From assembly GCA_947044405.1 (NCBI GenBank), contig CAMRHE010000355.1, positions 930,001 through 994,000 of the forward strand: a stretch of 64,000 nt of DNA, given 5' to 3'. Position numbers and translations under genes: made by a program. Each line of letters begins with the position of its first letter. Position 1 is the first letter of the stretch. The notes under the pieces are model-generated. The model worked only from the letters and a program-made list of their open reading frames with translations. It ran no database searches and was not told where the DNA came from. The stretch comes from Leptodactylus fallax. Taxonomy: Eukaryota; Chordata; Amphibia; Anura; Leptodactylidae. Positions 44,832 to 57,360 of the stretch are shown piece by piece.

Positions 44832-45080
44832 ACTGTTGTGAAAATTAAAAATTTGGGGATAAAGTGACATATTAGTAATTTTTCATTTTCATGTCCCAAT
44901 GTTAATAAAATCTATGGGATCAAAATGTTAACTATATGGGGGGCGGAGCCTGACTGTGGAAGGGAATGGTCGCATAGCTGAAAAGCTCCAGGCTTGAGTC
45001 TCACATAGCGACAAATTAGCGACGTGCCCGTGGACCATTTTAATCCAAAAGTCACTGGGATAGCTTCCTTACCTCTAGGG

Positions 45081-46373
45081 ATGCCAAGAAGACGGAAATC
45101 TGCGGTGAAGCCGCAGAAAATTTCAGATTTTTACTTCCCCCACGGCGGTGAGGAAGCTCAAAATGGCAGCGGCTCACACTCCAGCGCGGTCTCCGGGGCC
45201 TCGACTCCAACTCGGGACCCTCTGGAGGAGAAGCTCACATTATCGGCGCAGCGGAGAACGCTGTCAGCACCGTCGCTTCAACAGCTGATGGAGGGCGGGG
45301 GTCCGGAGGCGTCGGGGCCACCTCCCCGGCGGGCCGGGGAGAGCGCGACTCCGGGGCCTTCTCGGGCCGACGCACCGAGGCCTATAGGCCTAAGTATTGC
45401 GGAGACACCCACCTCGCCTACTGCTAGCCCGGCCAAACAGAGGCCAAGGATCCAGACCGAGGAGCCCCAAGAAGAGGAGGTGAACAATACTACTACTACT
45501 ACACAATATGTACCGCCATGCACCGATTTTTTTGCAGATATCCCAGCAACAGAGAGTTTACTCACTGAGGCCTCTATGAAAAACATGCTTATGGCCTTCT
45601 GTAAATCATTGACAACTGACATGTCCTTAATGGTTAAACCGCTAGATATAGATCTTCAGGAATTGCAGAAACGCACTGTTCATGTGGAATCTAAAATGGC
45701 GGAATTTGCCGCCTCACACAATCTTCTCATAGATGCTCATAATGCAGTGGAAAAAGATGTGTCGTTTCTTAAATCTAAAATAGCAGACCTGGAGGATCGC
45801 TCGCGGCGCAATAATCTGAAATTTAGAGGAATTCCAGAGTCCGTACCTGTGAGTAATCTCACAGTTTTCCTCCAAGATCTGATGCGCACGCTAATACCAA
45901 ATCTCACGGAAATGGAATTAACCATTGATAGAGCGCATAGAGTCCCAAAACCTTCACATCTGGATGAAACCGTACCCAGAGATATCCTAGCAAAGATCCA
46001 TTTTTACCGCACTAAAGAGATGGTGCTGCTGACCTCGCGGAAAATTGGCCGTTTATCTGATCCACATCAGAAAATATCTATCTACTCTGATCTTTCAGCT
46101 GCAACACTACAACTAAGAAGGCAATTTATCCCTATTACTACAGCGTTATGTCAACATAACATCCTATACAAATGGGGATTCCCGGTCCGAGTGATCATAT
46201 CCCGGGACAACCTTACTTATGTTATCAAATCTCTGGAAGAAGGCAAAAAGTTGCTAAATAAATGGAACATTACAACCAGTGATCCGACATCCAAACCACC
46301 ACCTGGCCCTGTGTCGGATGGATGGCACCAACCGAAAACCCCAAGGCGTCCACCAAAAGGGCTGCACAGTTAG
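45081..46373 (+). CDS. LINE ORF1 protein, copy B
   Basis: Identical in translation to the copy at 35119-36411, with the first ATG at 45081 (MPRRRKSAVKP; the GTG at 45024 is only an upstream in-frame codon). RRNNLKFRGIPES at about residue 242. Confidence 0.88.
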   Translation: MPRRRKSAVKPQKISDFYFPHGGEEAQNGSGSHSSAVSGASTPTRDPLEEKLTLSAQRRTLSAPSLQQLMEGGGPEASGPPPRRAGESATPGPSRADAPRPIGLSIAETPTSPTASPAKQRPRIQTEEPQEEEVNNTTTTTQYVPPCTDFFADIPATESLLTEASMKNMLMAFCKSLTTDMSLMVKPLDIDLQELQKRTVHVESKMAEFAASHNLLIDAHNAVEKDVSFLKSKIADLEDRSRRNNLKFRGIPESVPVSNLTVFLQDLMRTLIPNLTEMELTIDRAHRVPKPSHLDETVPRDILAKIHFYRTKEMVLLTSRKIGRLSDPHQKISIYSDLSAATLQLRRQFIPITTALCQHNILYKWGFPVRVIISRDNLTYVIKSLEEGKKLLNKWNITTSDPTSKPPPGPVSDGWHQPKTPRRPPKGLHS

Positions 46374-46654
46374 AGACTCACTCTACAAAGGATTTCGTAT
46401 GTCCACTATTGCTGAACTTATCCCCCCGAGATTACAACAGCCGCTGGTCCGCTGTACCACATTTCTTATCTTTGTTTTATTTAGGTGGTTTACCCACTGG
46501 TTTCTATGTCTCTACAGTTTGTTTGTTCTTCGGTTCTGGCACATGGGGAGTCGTGACTACACAAGGCGGAGACGATTCTGTTCCCTACCGCTACTGGTAA
46601 CTTCTGAAGTGGGTGGTTGTGGTAAGATCTGTGAAGCATTACTAAATGTGAATT

Positions 46655-48136
46655 ATGGTACTTAAAATTATGTCTATGAATGTCAGAGGCTTGAACTCCC
46701 CTCAAAAGAGAGCCAATTTGTGGCGAGAGGCCCGAGCTCAAGGCTGTGACATTCTTGCAGTTCAGGAAACACATCTTTTGGAGGTGGACGCCACTCGCAT
46801 CAAACATGCCTCCTACCCACATATATTTCACGCTCATTGCTCCTCCAAGCGCAGGGGTACACTAATTGGGATCAAAAACTCAGTAGCATTTCAGGTGGTG
46901 TCCCACTATGCTGACCCTAGAGGGCGATTTGTCATATTAGTTTGTATCCTTAATAATGTCACGTACACGTTGGTCTCGGTCTATGCCCCAAACAAAAGAC
47001 AAGTATCATTCCTGGGGAAACTCATGAAAGCAGTGGAGCGAAGAAAACAAGGATGCTTAATATTAATAGGAGATTTTAACATGGCTCCAGATCCAGAGGT
47101 AGACACTACCTCTAACGTAGCGACACGTCATCCTTCCTTTTCTCAGGCTACATGGCGCCATGACTTATTTGATATTTGGCGTATCCTTCATAATACTGAA
47201 AAAGATTATACTTACTATTCAACTGTACACAATAGCTATTCAAGAATAGATTTATTCTTAATAGAACAAGCTAGTATTCCCCTTGCCGTGCAGTCGGAAA
47301 TCTCACAAATAACATGGTCAGACCATGCAGCAATAACCCTGACCCTAATGGAAAAATATGATAGTCCTAGAGCGTATATATGGAGGTGCAATGAGTTCTT
47401 AATGTCGCAGCCAAAATATAAAGCAATTTTGGAAAATGACCTGAAGGAATTCTTTCAGATCAATGCTCCCTCGGTATCTAGCCCTGATATGGTGTGGAAT
47501 TCCCATAAAGCCTTTATCAGAGGAACATTTATTCGATTGGGACACATAGAAAAGAAAACTAGGTTAGCAGAAATTGACCGACTACTGCACCAGATAAAAT
47601 CTATAGATAGTGAAAACAAAAAATCTCCTTCCCCCTCCAACACTGCAAAATTGGTGACACTACGTCACCAATTGACAGCCTGTCTACTGCATAAATATGA
47701 GAAGAATCTGAAAAGGGTGAAAGCTACTTATTACTCTAAATCTAACAAAGCAGGCAAACTGTTAGCGTCCAAACTTAAACAAAAACACGCCAGGTCTAAA
47801 ATCCCATTTCTCCAGAGTAAGGAAGGTGCACACAAAATCTATGACCCTAATGGCATCGCCAACGCCTTTAAAGCTTTCTATGAAGGCTTATATAATATTA
47901 GAGAGGACTCTACTGTGATACCTCCGGCGAGACAAGACATTGCAAAGTTTCTTGCAGGCGCCCAACTGCCCACACTCACAGAAACACAACTGGATTCTTT
48001 GAACGAGCCCATTACATCATCAGAGTTGCTGTCATTAATTAAGTTGCTACCACCCGGAAAGTCCCAGATGGTCTCACTGGTGAATATTACAAAAAATTTT
48101 CTTCAGTTCTGCTTAGCCCGCTGTTGTCCTTCTTGA
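46655..48136 (+). pseudogene. LINE ORF2 endonuclease half, copy B
   Basis: Same 493 codons as copy A with all APE endonuclease motifs (QETHLLE, GDFNMAPD, SDHAAITL). Loses the frame at the same two places, near 48,062 and 48,167, so these breaks predate the duplication or are errors common to both copies. Confidence 0.85.
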
Positions 48137-48187
48137 CGGCGGTGGTGGACTCTGGCACTATTCCGGGGGGAAAATCAGGAGGCCCTG

Positions 48188-50098
48188 GTGGTGACGTTGC
48201 CTAAACCGGGCAAGCCTGCCACCAGCCCCCAAAACTTTCGACCAATTTCCTTATTAAACTCAGATTTAAAAATTTACGCCAAAATTATAGCAAACAGAGT
48301 AGCAGCTTGTCTTCCGAGCCTAATAAACTACGACCAAGTGGGATTCATGAAGGGGAGGCAATCATATGACAATACCAGACGCATTTTGAATATTATGCAT
48401 CACATTAACTCTAAAAGAATGGAAGCAGTGGTTCTTCCATTGGATGCCGAGAAGGCATTTGACCGCATTTGCTGGTCGTATGCCTTCTTGGTGATTAGGA
48501 GTATGGGGTTTACCGGAGCTATTCTGAGGGCAATTGAGGCGTTGTATTCTGCGCCATCTGCAAGAGTATTCACTAATGGGGTAGTGTCAGATCCCTTTTT
48601 AATAACGAATGGGACTAGACAGGGGTGCCCCCTCTCGCCGCTGATATTTGTTCTCTCGATGGAACCGCTGGCCCAAGCACTTAGATTGGATCCAGAGATG
48701 GGTGGCATTGATATACGGGGCAAAACTCATCTTATATCATTATATGCAGATGACATCATTCTTACTTTGTCCAAGCCACTAGAGTCTATTCCCCGACTTA
48801 TGGAGATTATAGCTAATTTCGGTCACTTATCATATTATAAATTAAATATGGCCAAGTCACAAGCTTTACCTTTGCATATCCCTCCCTCTTTGTTACAGCC
48901 CCTACAGTCGAAATATGACTTTGATTGGAGGAAGGAGGGTGTTCAATACTTGGGGATACAGGTGACACCCAATACGGGGGCCTTATACAGAAATAATTAC
49001 ACACCCATGTTGAAAATACTTCAGGAGGAGATGGAGAGAATGTCCCCGATGGATGTGTCCTGGATGGGACGTGTCGCAGCTTTTAAGATGTTGTTATTGC
49101 CCAGACTCCTATATCTGTTTCGCACACTCCCGATAGCAGTCCCAGTTTCGTTTTTCGAAACTATGCAAAGGATGATCTCAAAATACATATGGAATGGAAG
49201 GAGACCCAGAGTTATCAAAAGCTTCCTATTTAAACAAAAAGAAGCTGGAGGACTGGGAGTACCAGTGGTAAGGAATTATTACTTAGCATCCCTAGTCACA
49301 CAGTGCGCTAGATGGAGATTGGCTGATACCTCGATACCATGGATCCACATAGAGCAAGCGTTTATATATCCTTTGAGACTGAGGGATACCTTATGGGCGC
49401 CCTTCTGGAAAATTCCTATGCCCGAGTCCATGTCCCCGATTATGCAAGCAGCAGTGACCGCATGGAAGCTGCTTCACGAGAAAGCAAATCCTACGAGTCA
49501 CTTTTATGCCTCAGAAATGCCTCTGTCACTTATGGCATGGGCGATAGAAGACCTAGTAATTTCGGAGTGGGAAGCGAAAGGGATTACACAGGTCTCCCAC
49601 TTACAATCCGATACCAAGCAATTTTTATCATTTACAGATCTAACACAGAAATTTGGAGTTCATAGAGGTGACTTCCTTAAATACTCCCAAATAAGGCATT
49701 TTATATCAAAGAACCCGATATCGACAGTGCCCCATACCAATATGGTATTCACCTGGATGTCGACTAAGATGAGGGGTTTAAGGTTTCTATACAATAGAAT
49801 GGATGGAGTAGCAACCTTTACTAGATCTACACCATTCCGGTGTTGGGAGAGGGATTTGGGAAGAAACATTACCTCGGATGAGTGGGAACAAGCTATCAAA
49901 CTTAGTCATACATCTTTGAAATGCAGCACTCACATAGAAACGGCTATGAAAGTGACCTTAAGGTGGTACAGAACCTCATCCACTTTACATAGGGCATACC
50001 CTTCAGTTTCTGAGGAGTGCTGGAGAGGATGCGGAGGGAAAGGAACCCTTCTCCATATTTTGGGACACTGCCCCCATAATTTGTGGATATTGGAATAG
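48188..50098 (+). pseudogene. LINE ORF2 reverse transcriptase, uninterrupted in copy B
   Basis: 636 codons open across fingers, palm and thumb: LPKPGKP, FRPISLLNSDLKIYAK, LDAEKAFDR (catalytic Asp), TRQGCPLSPLIF, LYADDIILTL (about codons 184-193 of this stretch), then thumb and C-terminal text to CWRGCGGKGTLLHI. The first codon quoted is an internal GTG; no own start. It ends in a premature stop after the third shared frameshift near 50,055; the tail continues at 50109-50405. Confidence 0.9.
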
Positions 50099-50108
50099 GG
50101 TCTTTGAC

Positions 50109-50405
50109 ATGTTATCAGAAATATTTAACTTCCGCCTCCCCTACACTTCACCTTTGGCCATCCTATCCTTTGGAATTCCTGAAGAATTGAACAAAAATAC
50201 AAAACTCCTTTGTAAAATCTTAACAATAGCTAAATTAATGCTGGTGCAAAGATGGAGATCAGTAACCCCTCCATCAAACTCCGCATTATTGTTGGCTATT
50301 AACAATACATATACCTACGAGAGGGTAATTGCACTGGGAAATGACTCCTATCATAGATTTGCAAACGTATGGGACGCATGGGTTAATTCTCGATTCGCTG
50401 CATAA
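50109..50405 (+). pseudogene. LINE ORF2 C-terminal tail, copy B
   Basis: 98 codons in the frame following the last shift (starting FDMLSEIFN with the preceding codons), ending in a TAA that I take as the natural ORF2 stop. Copy A equivalent: 40149-40445. Confidence 0.7.
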
Positions 50406-50699
50406 CGGGAGTCAGGAAACAGGGAGGTTTAAGAAGCGGAAGTGGAATGGAACATATAAGAGGTTCGTCTTTGAGATATATTACGCTACCCCTGAGAATG
50501 TGCCCAAATGTTAGTGTTATTGTTACTGTTATCGCTTATTCAATTTCTTTTTTTTTTTTTTCTGTCTATTGATGTACAATTCAAAAAATATGCCTTGAAC
50601 AAAGTATGTAAGAATGTATATCACACTGTATGTCAATAATGTGTCTCACATTTATTTTGAAAACCAATAAAAATTATTGAAACTAAAATGTTCACTATA

Positions 50700-51429
50700 C
50701 CCCTTGATACTCCTTGAGGGGTATAGTTTCCAAAATGAGGTCACTTTTGAAGGGTTTCCACTGTACTCGTACTTAGGGAATCTGCAAATGAGACACTGTA
50801 GCCAAAAACCATTCCAGAAAAATCTGCTTTTCAAATGCCCAATGGTGCTACTTCCCTTTGGTGTGCTGCCGTGTGCCCATACATCAGTTTACATCCACAT
50901 TTTGAAATGCATTTTCCCCTTTAAAGTCTAGTGAATGTGTATATTTTACGGTTAAATGCATGTATTATTGAAAAAAAAAAAAATCAGAACTGAAGTGGTT
51001 CCTAACAAATGGGTTTGAGAAATTTTCTTGTAAATTTGGAAAATCCCCCAGTTTTTGCTGCATTTTTTTTTTTAGCCAAAGTCAGGAGTGGCTTGAAAAG
51101 GAATGGAAAATATAAAGGAAGCCCTTGCAACAAAAATGCTGCATTTCCACCATGTGGGGCTTTAGCCTTAGACTTGTAAGCCATCTAACATCCAAAATAA
51201 ACTAAAAGACAATTAAAAGATAAAAGAGAGATATGGTAGATAATATTTCTTAATGTATTTGGGTGGTATGACTGAAAAATATTGATCAATGTTTACCGCT
51301 AAGATGAAGTACAATGTGACATGAAAAACAAAATCTCAAACTGACTTGGGTAAGTTAAAGGGTCTCAAAGTTACTGCCACTTAAAGTGCGACATGTCAGT
51401 TTTGAAAAATGGGGCTGTGTCATTAAGCA
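50700..51429. mobile_element. E0 right end, duplicated copy
   Basis: Copy of 40740-41470, with the included MITE at about 51,054-51,172. One base differs, in the MITE (51149 A against 41190 G), and one A run is shorter (50971-50983). Confidence 0.8.
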
Positions 51430-51723
51430 GTTTTTTTGGCGGTGCCCTTAAATCGTAGCTAAACTTTTGGACAATTTTTGATTTCTGACAATATTTGTGT
51501 CATTAATAAATTTTGTAATATACTTTATTAGCAAATGTTGGATCCTTTCTGTGAAATCCTGCATTTTTTCAGTTTGCCCCTTGCTTCAGTATTGAGAGCT
51601 GTCTCTCACGGAATGTTACTGTGTATGGGAGTATGGGTAGAGAAAATGAGGGTAGGTGAGGGTCACTTCAAACAGTTATATCTCAGACATTATAAGACGT
51701 ACAAACTTGCTTTTTTGTGTCAT

Positions 51724-51979
51724 ATACTGTCATTTCTTAATTACATTTCGAACTGAGGAAAGGGCAACTTGAAAACACTTTGCTATCTTCTTATAGCCTT
51801 CTCCTGCTTTGTGGGCCTCCACCATTTTCATTTTCAGAGTGCTAGGCAGCTGCTTAGAAGAACCCATAGCTGATGTTTTTTGGCACAAGGTTAGAAGAGG
51901 CTGGGTATTTATAAAGCTGTAAAATTTGCATCACTTGGCCTTTCCTAACAATGATAGTGAACAAGCCATAACCATAAAA
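51724..51979 (-). pseudogene. Tc1 N-terminal fragment, duplicated copy
   Basis: Copy of 41765-42020 with the same MGSSKQLPSTLKMK start on the minus strand. Confidence 0.7.
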
Positions 51980-51980
51980 T

Positions 51981-52832
51981 TCAGAAGTTTGCAAAAGAAC
52001 ATCTAAACAAGCCTGATACATTTTGGAAACAAGTCCTGTGGACCGATGAGGTTAAAATAGAACTCTTTGGCCACAATGATCAAAGGTATGTTTGGAGAAA
52101 AAACGACACAGAATTTTAGGAAAAGAACACCTCTCCAACCATTAAGCATGGGGGTGGATCAATCATGCTTTGGGGGTGGGTAGCAGCCAATGGCATAGGG
52201 AACATTTCACGGGTAGAGGGAAGAATGGATTCAATGAAATTTCAGCAAATTCTTGAAACAAACATAACACCATCTGTAACAAAGCTGAAATTGAAAAGAG
52301 GATGACTTCTACAAATAGATAATGATCCTAAACACACGTCAAAATCCAGCATAAACTACCTAAAAGGCGCAAACTGAAGGTTTTACCATGGCCCCTTTTA
52401 CCATGGCCCTCACAGTCCCCTGATCTGAACATCACTGAAAATCTGTGGCTAGACCTCCAGAGAGCAGTGCATGCAAGACGACCCAGGAATCTCACAGAAC
52501 TGGAAGACTTTTCCAAAGAAGAATGGCATTGATGAAAATCCCCCAAACAAGACTTGAAAGACTCTTGGCTGGCTACAAAAAACGTTTCCAGGCTGTGATA
52601 CTTGCCAAAGGGGGTGCTACTAGGCACTAACCATGCAGGGTGCCCAAACTTTTGCATCAGGCCATTTTAATTTTTTGTTATTTTAAAAATGTTAAATATT
52701 TCAAAAAAATACATTGGGGATGTGTCATCTTTAATGTTATGCCTTTTGAAGATCATTTTATCTTCAACTTGCTTAACTGTTCATGATAACAGTCATTTTG
52801 ACCAAGAGTGTCCAAACTTTTGCATGCCACTA
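51981..52832 (+). pseudogene. Tc1-type transposase C-terminal half with right terminal repeat
   Basis: Reads KFAKEHLNKPDTFWKQ, then LWTDEVKIELFGHND (first Asp), TIKHGGGSIMLWGW, QIDNDPKHTSK (second Asp) and SPDLNITENLW (catalytic Glu). Stops at about 52,117, 52,301 and 52,375. A 15-bp in-frame tandem repeat (TTTTACCATGGCCCC, 52381-52395 and following) lies between the second Asp and the Glu. The right terminal repeat ends GTCCAAACTTTTGCATGCCA then CTA at 52832, followed by TA. The left half of the element is absent. Confidence 0.8.
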
Positions 52833-54210
52833 TAGAGAGGCCCACTATTGTATTAGCTAGCCACTACAAATTAGAACGGTCACACATCCAAATATCTTTC
52901 TACTTCCATTTTCCTGTAATTGTAATTTACAAGATCATTATATGAATTAAATAATTGATGTTAATAAGAGGTTTTCTAGTATTAGCCATGTAATTCAGGT
53001 TACCGAATGTGATAAATAGGAAAGACAGGAAGAGACTACTATGTTATTTTAGACTGTCTGACATTGGAAGATTTGGATAAAGTATCTAGTAGGGGAATAG
53101 CCAAACAAATTTTATTTATTTGCAGACTGAATATACCTCTTGTACTTGCTATTTATCAAATAATGTAGCTAGACCAGAGGCAAGTCAATTCTGATATTAT
53201 CATTTCTGCTCAAGAAGGAAGAAATTTAATCTGAGCAGCACTCGAGACTGTTTTCTACAGCTGAAATTACATATTCTGCAAGGTGCATCCTAACTCATAA
53301 ACGTATTGTCCTTCCGTGTCAAAGAGATATATAGTTGATCAGGACAATAAAGACCTCTGCGAGGTAGAATTAAGTCACAGGACAGAACTATTAGAATACG
53401 ACTGGTATACCACTCACTGTCTGGAGAGAGAGCATTTCATAAGATGTCCTCAACAGCATAAGTATTGTCATCCTTAAAGGGTAAGATATATCATCCCGCT
53501 AGGGAGACAACCAAGCAGAGACAAAAATAGGAGAATGCAATGCCAGTATCCAGTTCTCATAGATTAAAATGCATAATTTGTCTAGACAGAAAACTATTAA
53601 AAATGTGTTTTCTTTTTTTCTTGTGGTCCTGGCTCCATTCTGGCTCTTCTCAAAATAACCTTGTCAGAGCATATTGTTCTACTTAGGAAAAAAGTGACCT
53701 ATAGCTATACACGGTTTCATTGTATGGATAAGTCTTACTAGGAAAGTAAAAATACATGGGTTGCAAGGGCAACTTTAATGGAGAAGAGGACCACAGAGCA
53801 TCTCCAAAACAGCAGGTCTTGTGAGGTGTTCCCAATATGCCGTGTTTAGTATCTATCCAAGCTGGTCCATGGAAGGACACCAAGTGAAACGCTGACAGAA
53901 TCATGGGTGCTTAGGTAATGTTGTCCTTTGAAGAAAGGTATCAAATATACAATATGTTAGAGTTTGTGGCATATATGGCTTCAGAGCTACAATCTGGTCA
54001 GAGCAGGGCTGTTTTAACACTTTGGTGGACCCAGTACAAAGACCTTAAGAGGGAGCTCCCATCCTATTGCTCTATTGGCTTCACAAGGCTGAGGTTGTGC
54101 CAGTCTATTAGTCAGATTTAACAACTGAGCTGGCATAGATTTCAGCTTCTGGCAACACAGACCACCCCTGAGACACACCAAAATTACTAAGAGGCATACA
54201 TACACGCCTA
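52833..54210. other. Gap without a recognised feature
   Basis: No repeat ends, domain-bearing frames or RNA genes that I can support. Confidence 0.4.
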
Positions 54211-55049
54211 TTAACCCCTTCTCAACGCAGGTATTTTCGATTTTCAGTTTTGATTCCCCACCAACCCCATACCATTTAATATTTCGTATGATGTAATGGG
54301 AAGCTGGAAAAAAATTCAGAATGGGGTGGAATTGGAGATAAATTGCATCTGCACGACTTTCTTAGGGCTTTGTTTTTTTACGGCATTCACTATGCAGCCA
54401 AAATGACATGTCACCTCTATTCTATGAGTCGGTACAATCACTATATTCTGATACTTATAACGTTTTTATTTTTCCGTGTACAGGGATGCAAAGGGCGTCT
54501 TTTTACAGGGCCAGATGTACTTTTTAATTATATCATTTTGGGGAATGTCTGTTGCTTTGATCGTTTTTTATCACAATTTCTATGGGAGTGAAAAAATGGC
54601 AGATGGGAGCTTTTTTTTTTTCATGTTCACCAAATGGGAAAAATATTTTTATGAGTTTGTACACTGGGCGTTTTCAGACAGGGCGTTTTTTTGTACTTTT
54701 AAATGTGTTCTACGGAAAGGGGGGGTGAATTGAATTTTTATTTCTTTTTAATTTTTTTTTTTTTTTTTTTTACTGTAATTATTAGATTCCCCCGGGTGTC
54801 TGATCACTATTGCTATGCATTACAATGCATTGCAAAATACCAGTACAGATAGTAGCCTGGATTGAGTAGATTGTATTAGAATGCATTCAATGACAAGTCT
54901 GGAAGCCTTCAATAGACTCCTGGCTGTCATAGTAACGGATCACAAGCCCCAGACTTCACTCCTGAGGCTGGCGATCCACGGGAAAATGGTGGAGCCTATG
55001 CACTAACAGGAAAATGATACCCAAAACCGACTGAGGTGCCAGGGGTTAA
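54211..55049. mobile_element. Small TTAA element related in layout to E1
   Basis: Starts TTAACCCCTTCTCAACGCAG and ends GGTGCCAGGGGTTAA, 839 bp. Contains T-rich text similar to E1's AT-rich block (GAGTCGGTACAATCACTATA against GGGTCGGTACGATTACGGAG) and a decayed inverted-repeat zone near 54,790-55,030. No coding capacity. Confidence 0.65.
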
Positions 55050-55139
55050 TGCCCATGATCACTGATTGCGGTCATTGCCACCAGTTCTCCGCTGTATTGG
55101 TTGTTGTTCCATTAGCTGTGCGGACCCCATTCTTTGATA

Positions 55140-55480
55140 TTAAAGGGGTATTCCAGTTCATTTTTATTGATGACCTATTCTTCTTAGGATAGGCCATCAA
55201 TAAGAGATCATTGGGGGTCCACCAGCTGTTTGAAGGGGCTGCAGCGCCGTGACCCCTTCACTAATTACATTGCACACGGTTTGCTTCATAGTGGCTGTAC
55301 AATGTAAATATAACCTCATCCCATAGAAATGTACAGGCTGTAGTTACAGTGAATGGCCGCTATGAAACAGGCAGTATGTAATGTTAGTGAACGGTACTGG
55401 GTTTGCACAAGCCCCACAGCCCTTATAAACAGCAAGTATAATACTTAGCCAAACTGAAAATAACTATATGACCCCCTTAA
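55140..55480. mobile_element. TTAA-flanked MITE
   Basis: TTAAAGGGGTATTCCAGTTC at the left, CCCCCTTAA at the right. The interior AGGATAGGCCATCAATAAGA is shared with the 27.7-28.7-kb elements. Confidence 0.65.
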
Positions 55481-56243
55481 CCCCAAAATACTTCTAGTTG
55501 TATTTATGCCTGTTAATACATGATGGTATACATGAAATTGATGTGTTGCAGCTGCTTACTTACATACGCTCAGGGCCATCCAACTCCATATTCTATAAAC
55601 TGTGGTGAAAAACGTAGAAAACAATTATACAGTAAGAAATCATCATCTTCATCAACATGTTCATCATAATAACAAGAAATGATTGTCATTAGGTACCAAA
55701 CTAGCAGCAAATGACCTGACAAAATATGCAATAAATATAACAAGCCAAAGAGGAATATGAAGCACTAATCTCATCTGTCTATTACATTTAATATTTTATG
55801 CCACAATATCAAAATTATAACGCAGCAATATTTGTTTTATGACAGCAAATAGATTTTTGAGATGGACTATATATTTTCTTAACATAACATCAATTTTGTG
55901 GCTTTAGATCAATTTTGAAGCCTTTCATCACATTTTGTGGCTCAAAATCTATCATATGATACGCCACCACCTTGTGTAGTGATAAACAGCAGGATGTCCC
56001 AACAATATGAAATAATCTACTATACTAAGAAAATATAATGCACAATATATTCTGGCTATTTAATCATGATGAGAATGACAAAATGTATCAATCGTGTATG
56101 ATAAAAAAGAAATGCTATTGACAATTTACAGAAATCATATGACAAAAATGCAAGTATAACATAATATCCCATGCATGAGACTGAGGTATAACACATGCTT
56201 TGTTATTACATCTACAGCAACAAGCACAGACCAACTTGGTCAC
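55481..56243. other. Gap without a recognised feature
   Basis: AT-rich sequence with no supported feature. Confidence 0.4.
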
Positions 56244-56382
56244 TCTTAGGCTAAGGCCCTACATAGCAGACTGCAGCAAAAAAAGCGCCGCTGGAAAAAC
56301 CACGGCAGCAATGTGTTTTTCCTCAGGGTTTCCGCCACGGCCAAACCGCGGCGTTTACGCCACATGGGGTCCCAGCCTTAGA
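56244..56382. mobile_element. GGCTAAGGCCC-family MITE, short
   Basis: TTAGGCTAAGGCCCTACATA at the left and CCACATGGGGTCCCAGCCTT at the right, with GC-rich self-complementary text between (AAGCGCCGC against GCGGCGTTT). Confidence 0.7.
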
Positions 56383-57087
56383 TTCAGTTGGTTCAGCAGT
56401 GATCTAATGTCTATTGGACATGGCATACCTTTTCTGTTAAATTATATTTAGGTGTCTACTCACCACAACCCCTCCTCCTCCATGTGTGCAGCTTCTGAAA
56501 CCAAATCTGAATCTGACTGCCATACACGTCCCCTGCAGTGTCCACAGCAGCAGAACATACTGACCATTCATGAACAAGTGATCATGCAGTATAATACATT
56601 TAATACCATGATGATATAGTGAGAGATGCACCTTGTTAGTAGCTCTCAGTTTTGACTAATAAATGAGGGCACCCCTTTCTAAAGTCTGTCCATATGCCCT
56701 AATAGAAATGGAAAAGGGCTGTCATTATGAGGCAACCCCATTCATAGAAAATGAGCACTTGCTACCAATGGAAAGAAATTCTGAACACAAATATCATATA
56801 TAGTACTGTACAAAAATTTGGAAAAGTGCTGCAAAGTAAGAATGCTTTCCAGGACTCCTTAAGAGGAGGACTCCTGGAAGTGTTAGTAAGTCAATGGGTG
56901 GTCACACAAAATACTGATTTCATTTAGATTTCTCTTTTGCTATTTTGGTTTACATAATGTCAATTTATAATTTAAAATTAAAAATTAAAACTTCTATTTT
57001 TGCAAGCATTTTTTCACACCTGCCTAAAATGTTTGCACAATACTGTGTGTATGTATGTATGGATATATATATATATATATGTATATA
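56383..57087. other. Gap without a recognised feature
   Basis: AT-rich; ends in a TA-rich microsatellite (57062-57089) that served as the Tc1 target. Confidence 0.4.
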
Positions 57088-57089
57088 TA

Positions 57090-57360
57090 CAGTACAGACC
57101 AAAAGTTTGGACACACCTTCTCATTCCAAGAGTTTTCTGTATTTTCATGACTATAAAAATTGTAGATTCACACTGAAGGCATCAAAACTATGAATTAACA
57201 CATGTGGAATTATATACTTAACAAAAAAGTATGAAAAAACTGAAAATATGTCTTATATTCTAGGTTCTTCAAAGTAGCCACCTTTTGCTTTGATTACTGC
57301 TTTGCACACTCTTGGCATTCTCTTGATGAGCTTCAAGAGGTAGTCACCTTAAATGGTTTT
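57090..57360. repeat. Left terminal inverted repeat of the DD38E element
   Basis: 271 bp complementary to 58449-58720; contains the block CAAAGTAGCCACCTTTTGCT. Confidence 0.9.

Larger units (their letters stand above)
44922..50699 (+). mobile_element. Full-length L1/Tx1 LINE, copy B
   Basis: Copy made by segmental duplication, not by retrotransposition: it carries the same target duplications (44922-44936, 50685-50699) and the same flanks as copy A. ORF1 intact; ORF2 has the shared breaks but a longer reverse transcriptase frame than copy A. Confidence 0.93.
42122..52080. repeat. Tandem segmental duplication, right copy (9,959 bp)
   Basis: The left edge CAAAAACCAAC copies 32161 onward. The right edge continues at 52081 into CAAAGGTATG, the uninterrupted Tc1 sequence. 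CAAA is shared by the three breakpoints (32161-32164, 42122-42125, 52081-52084), so the junction lies in a 4-bp microhomology. Confidence 0.95.
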
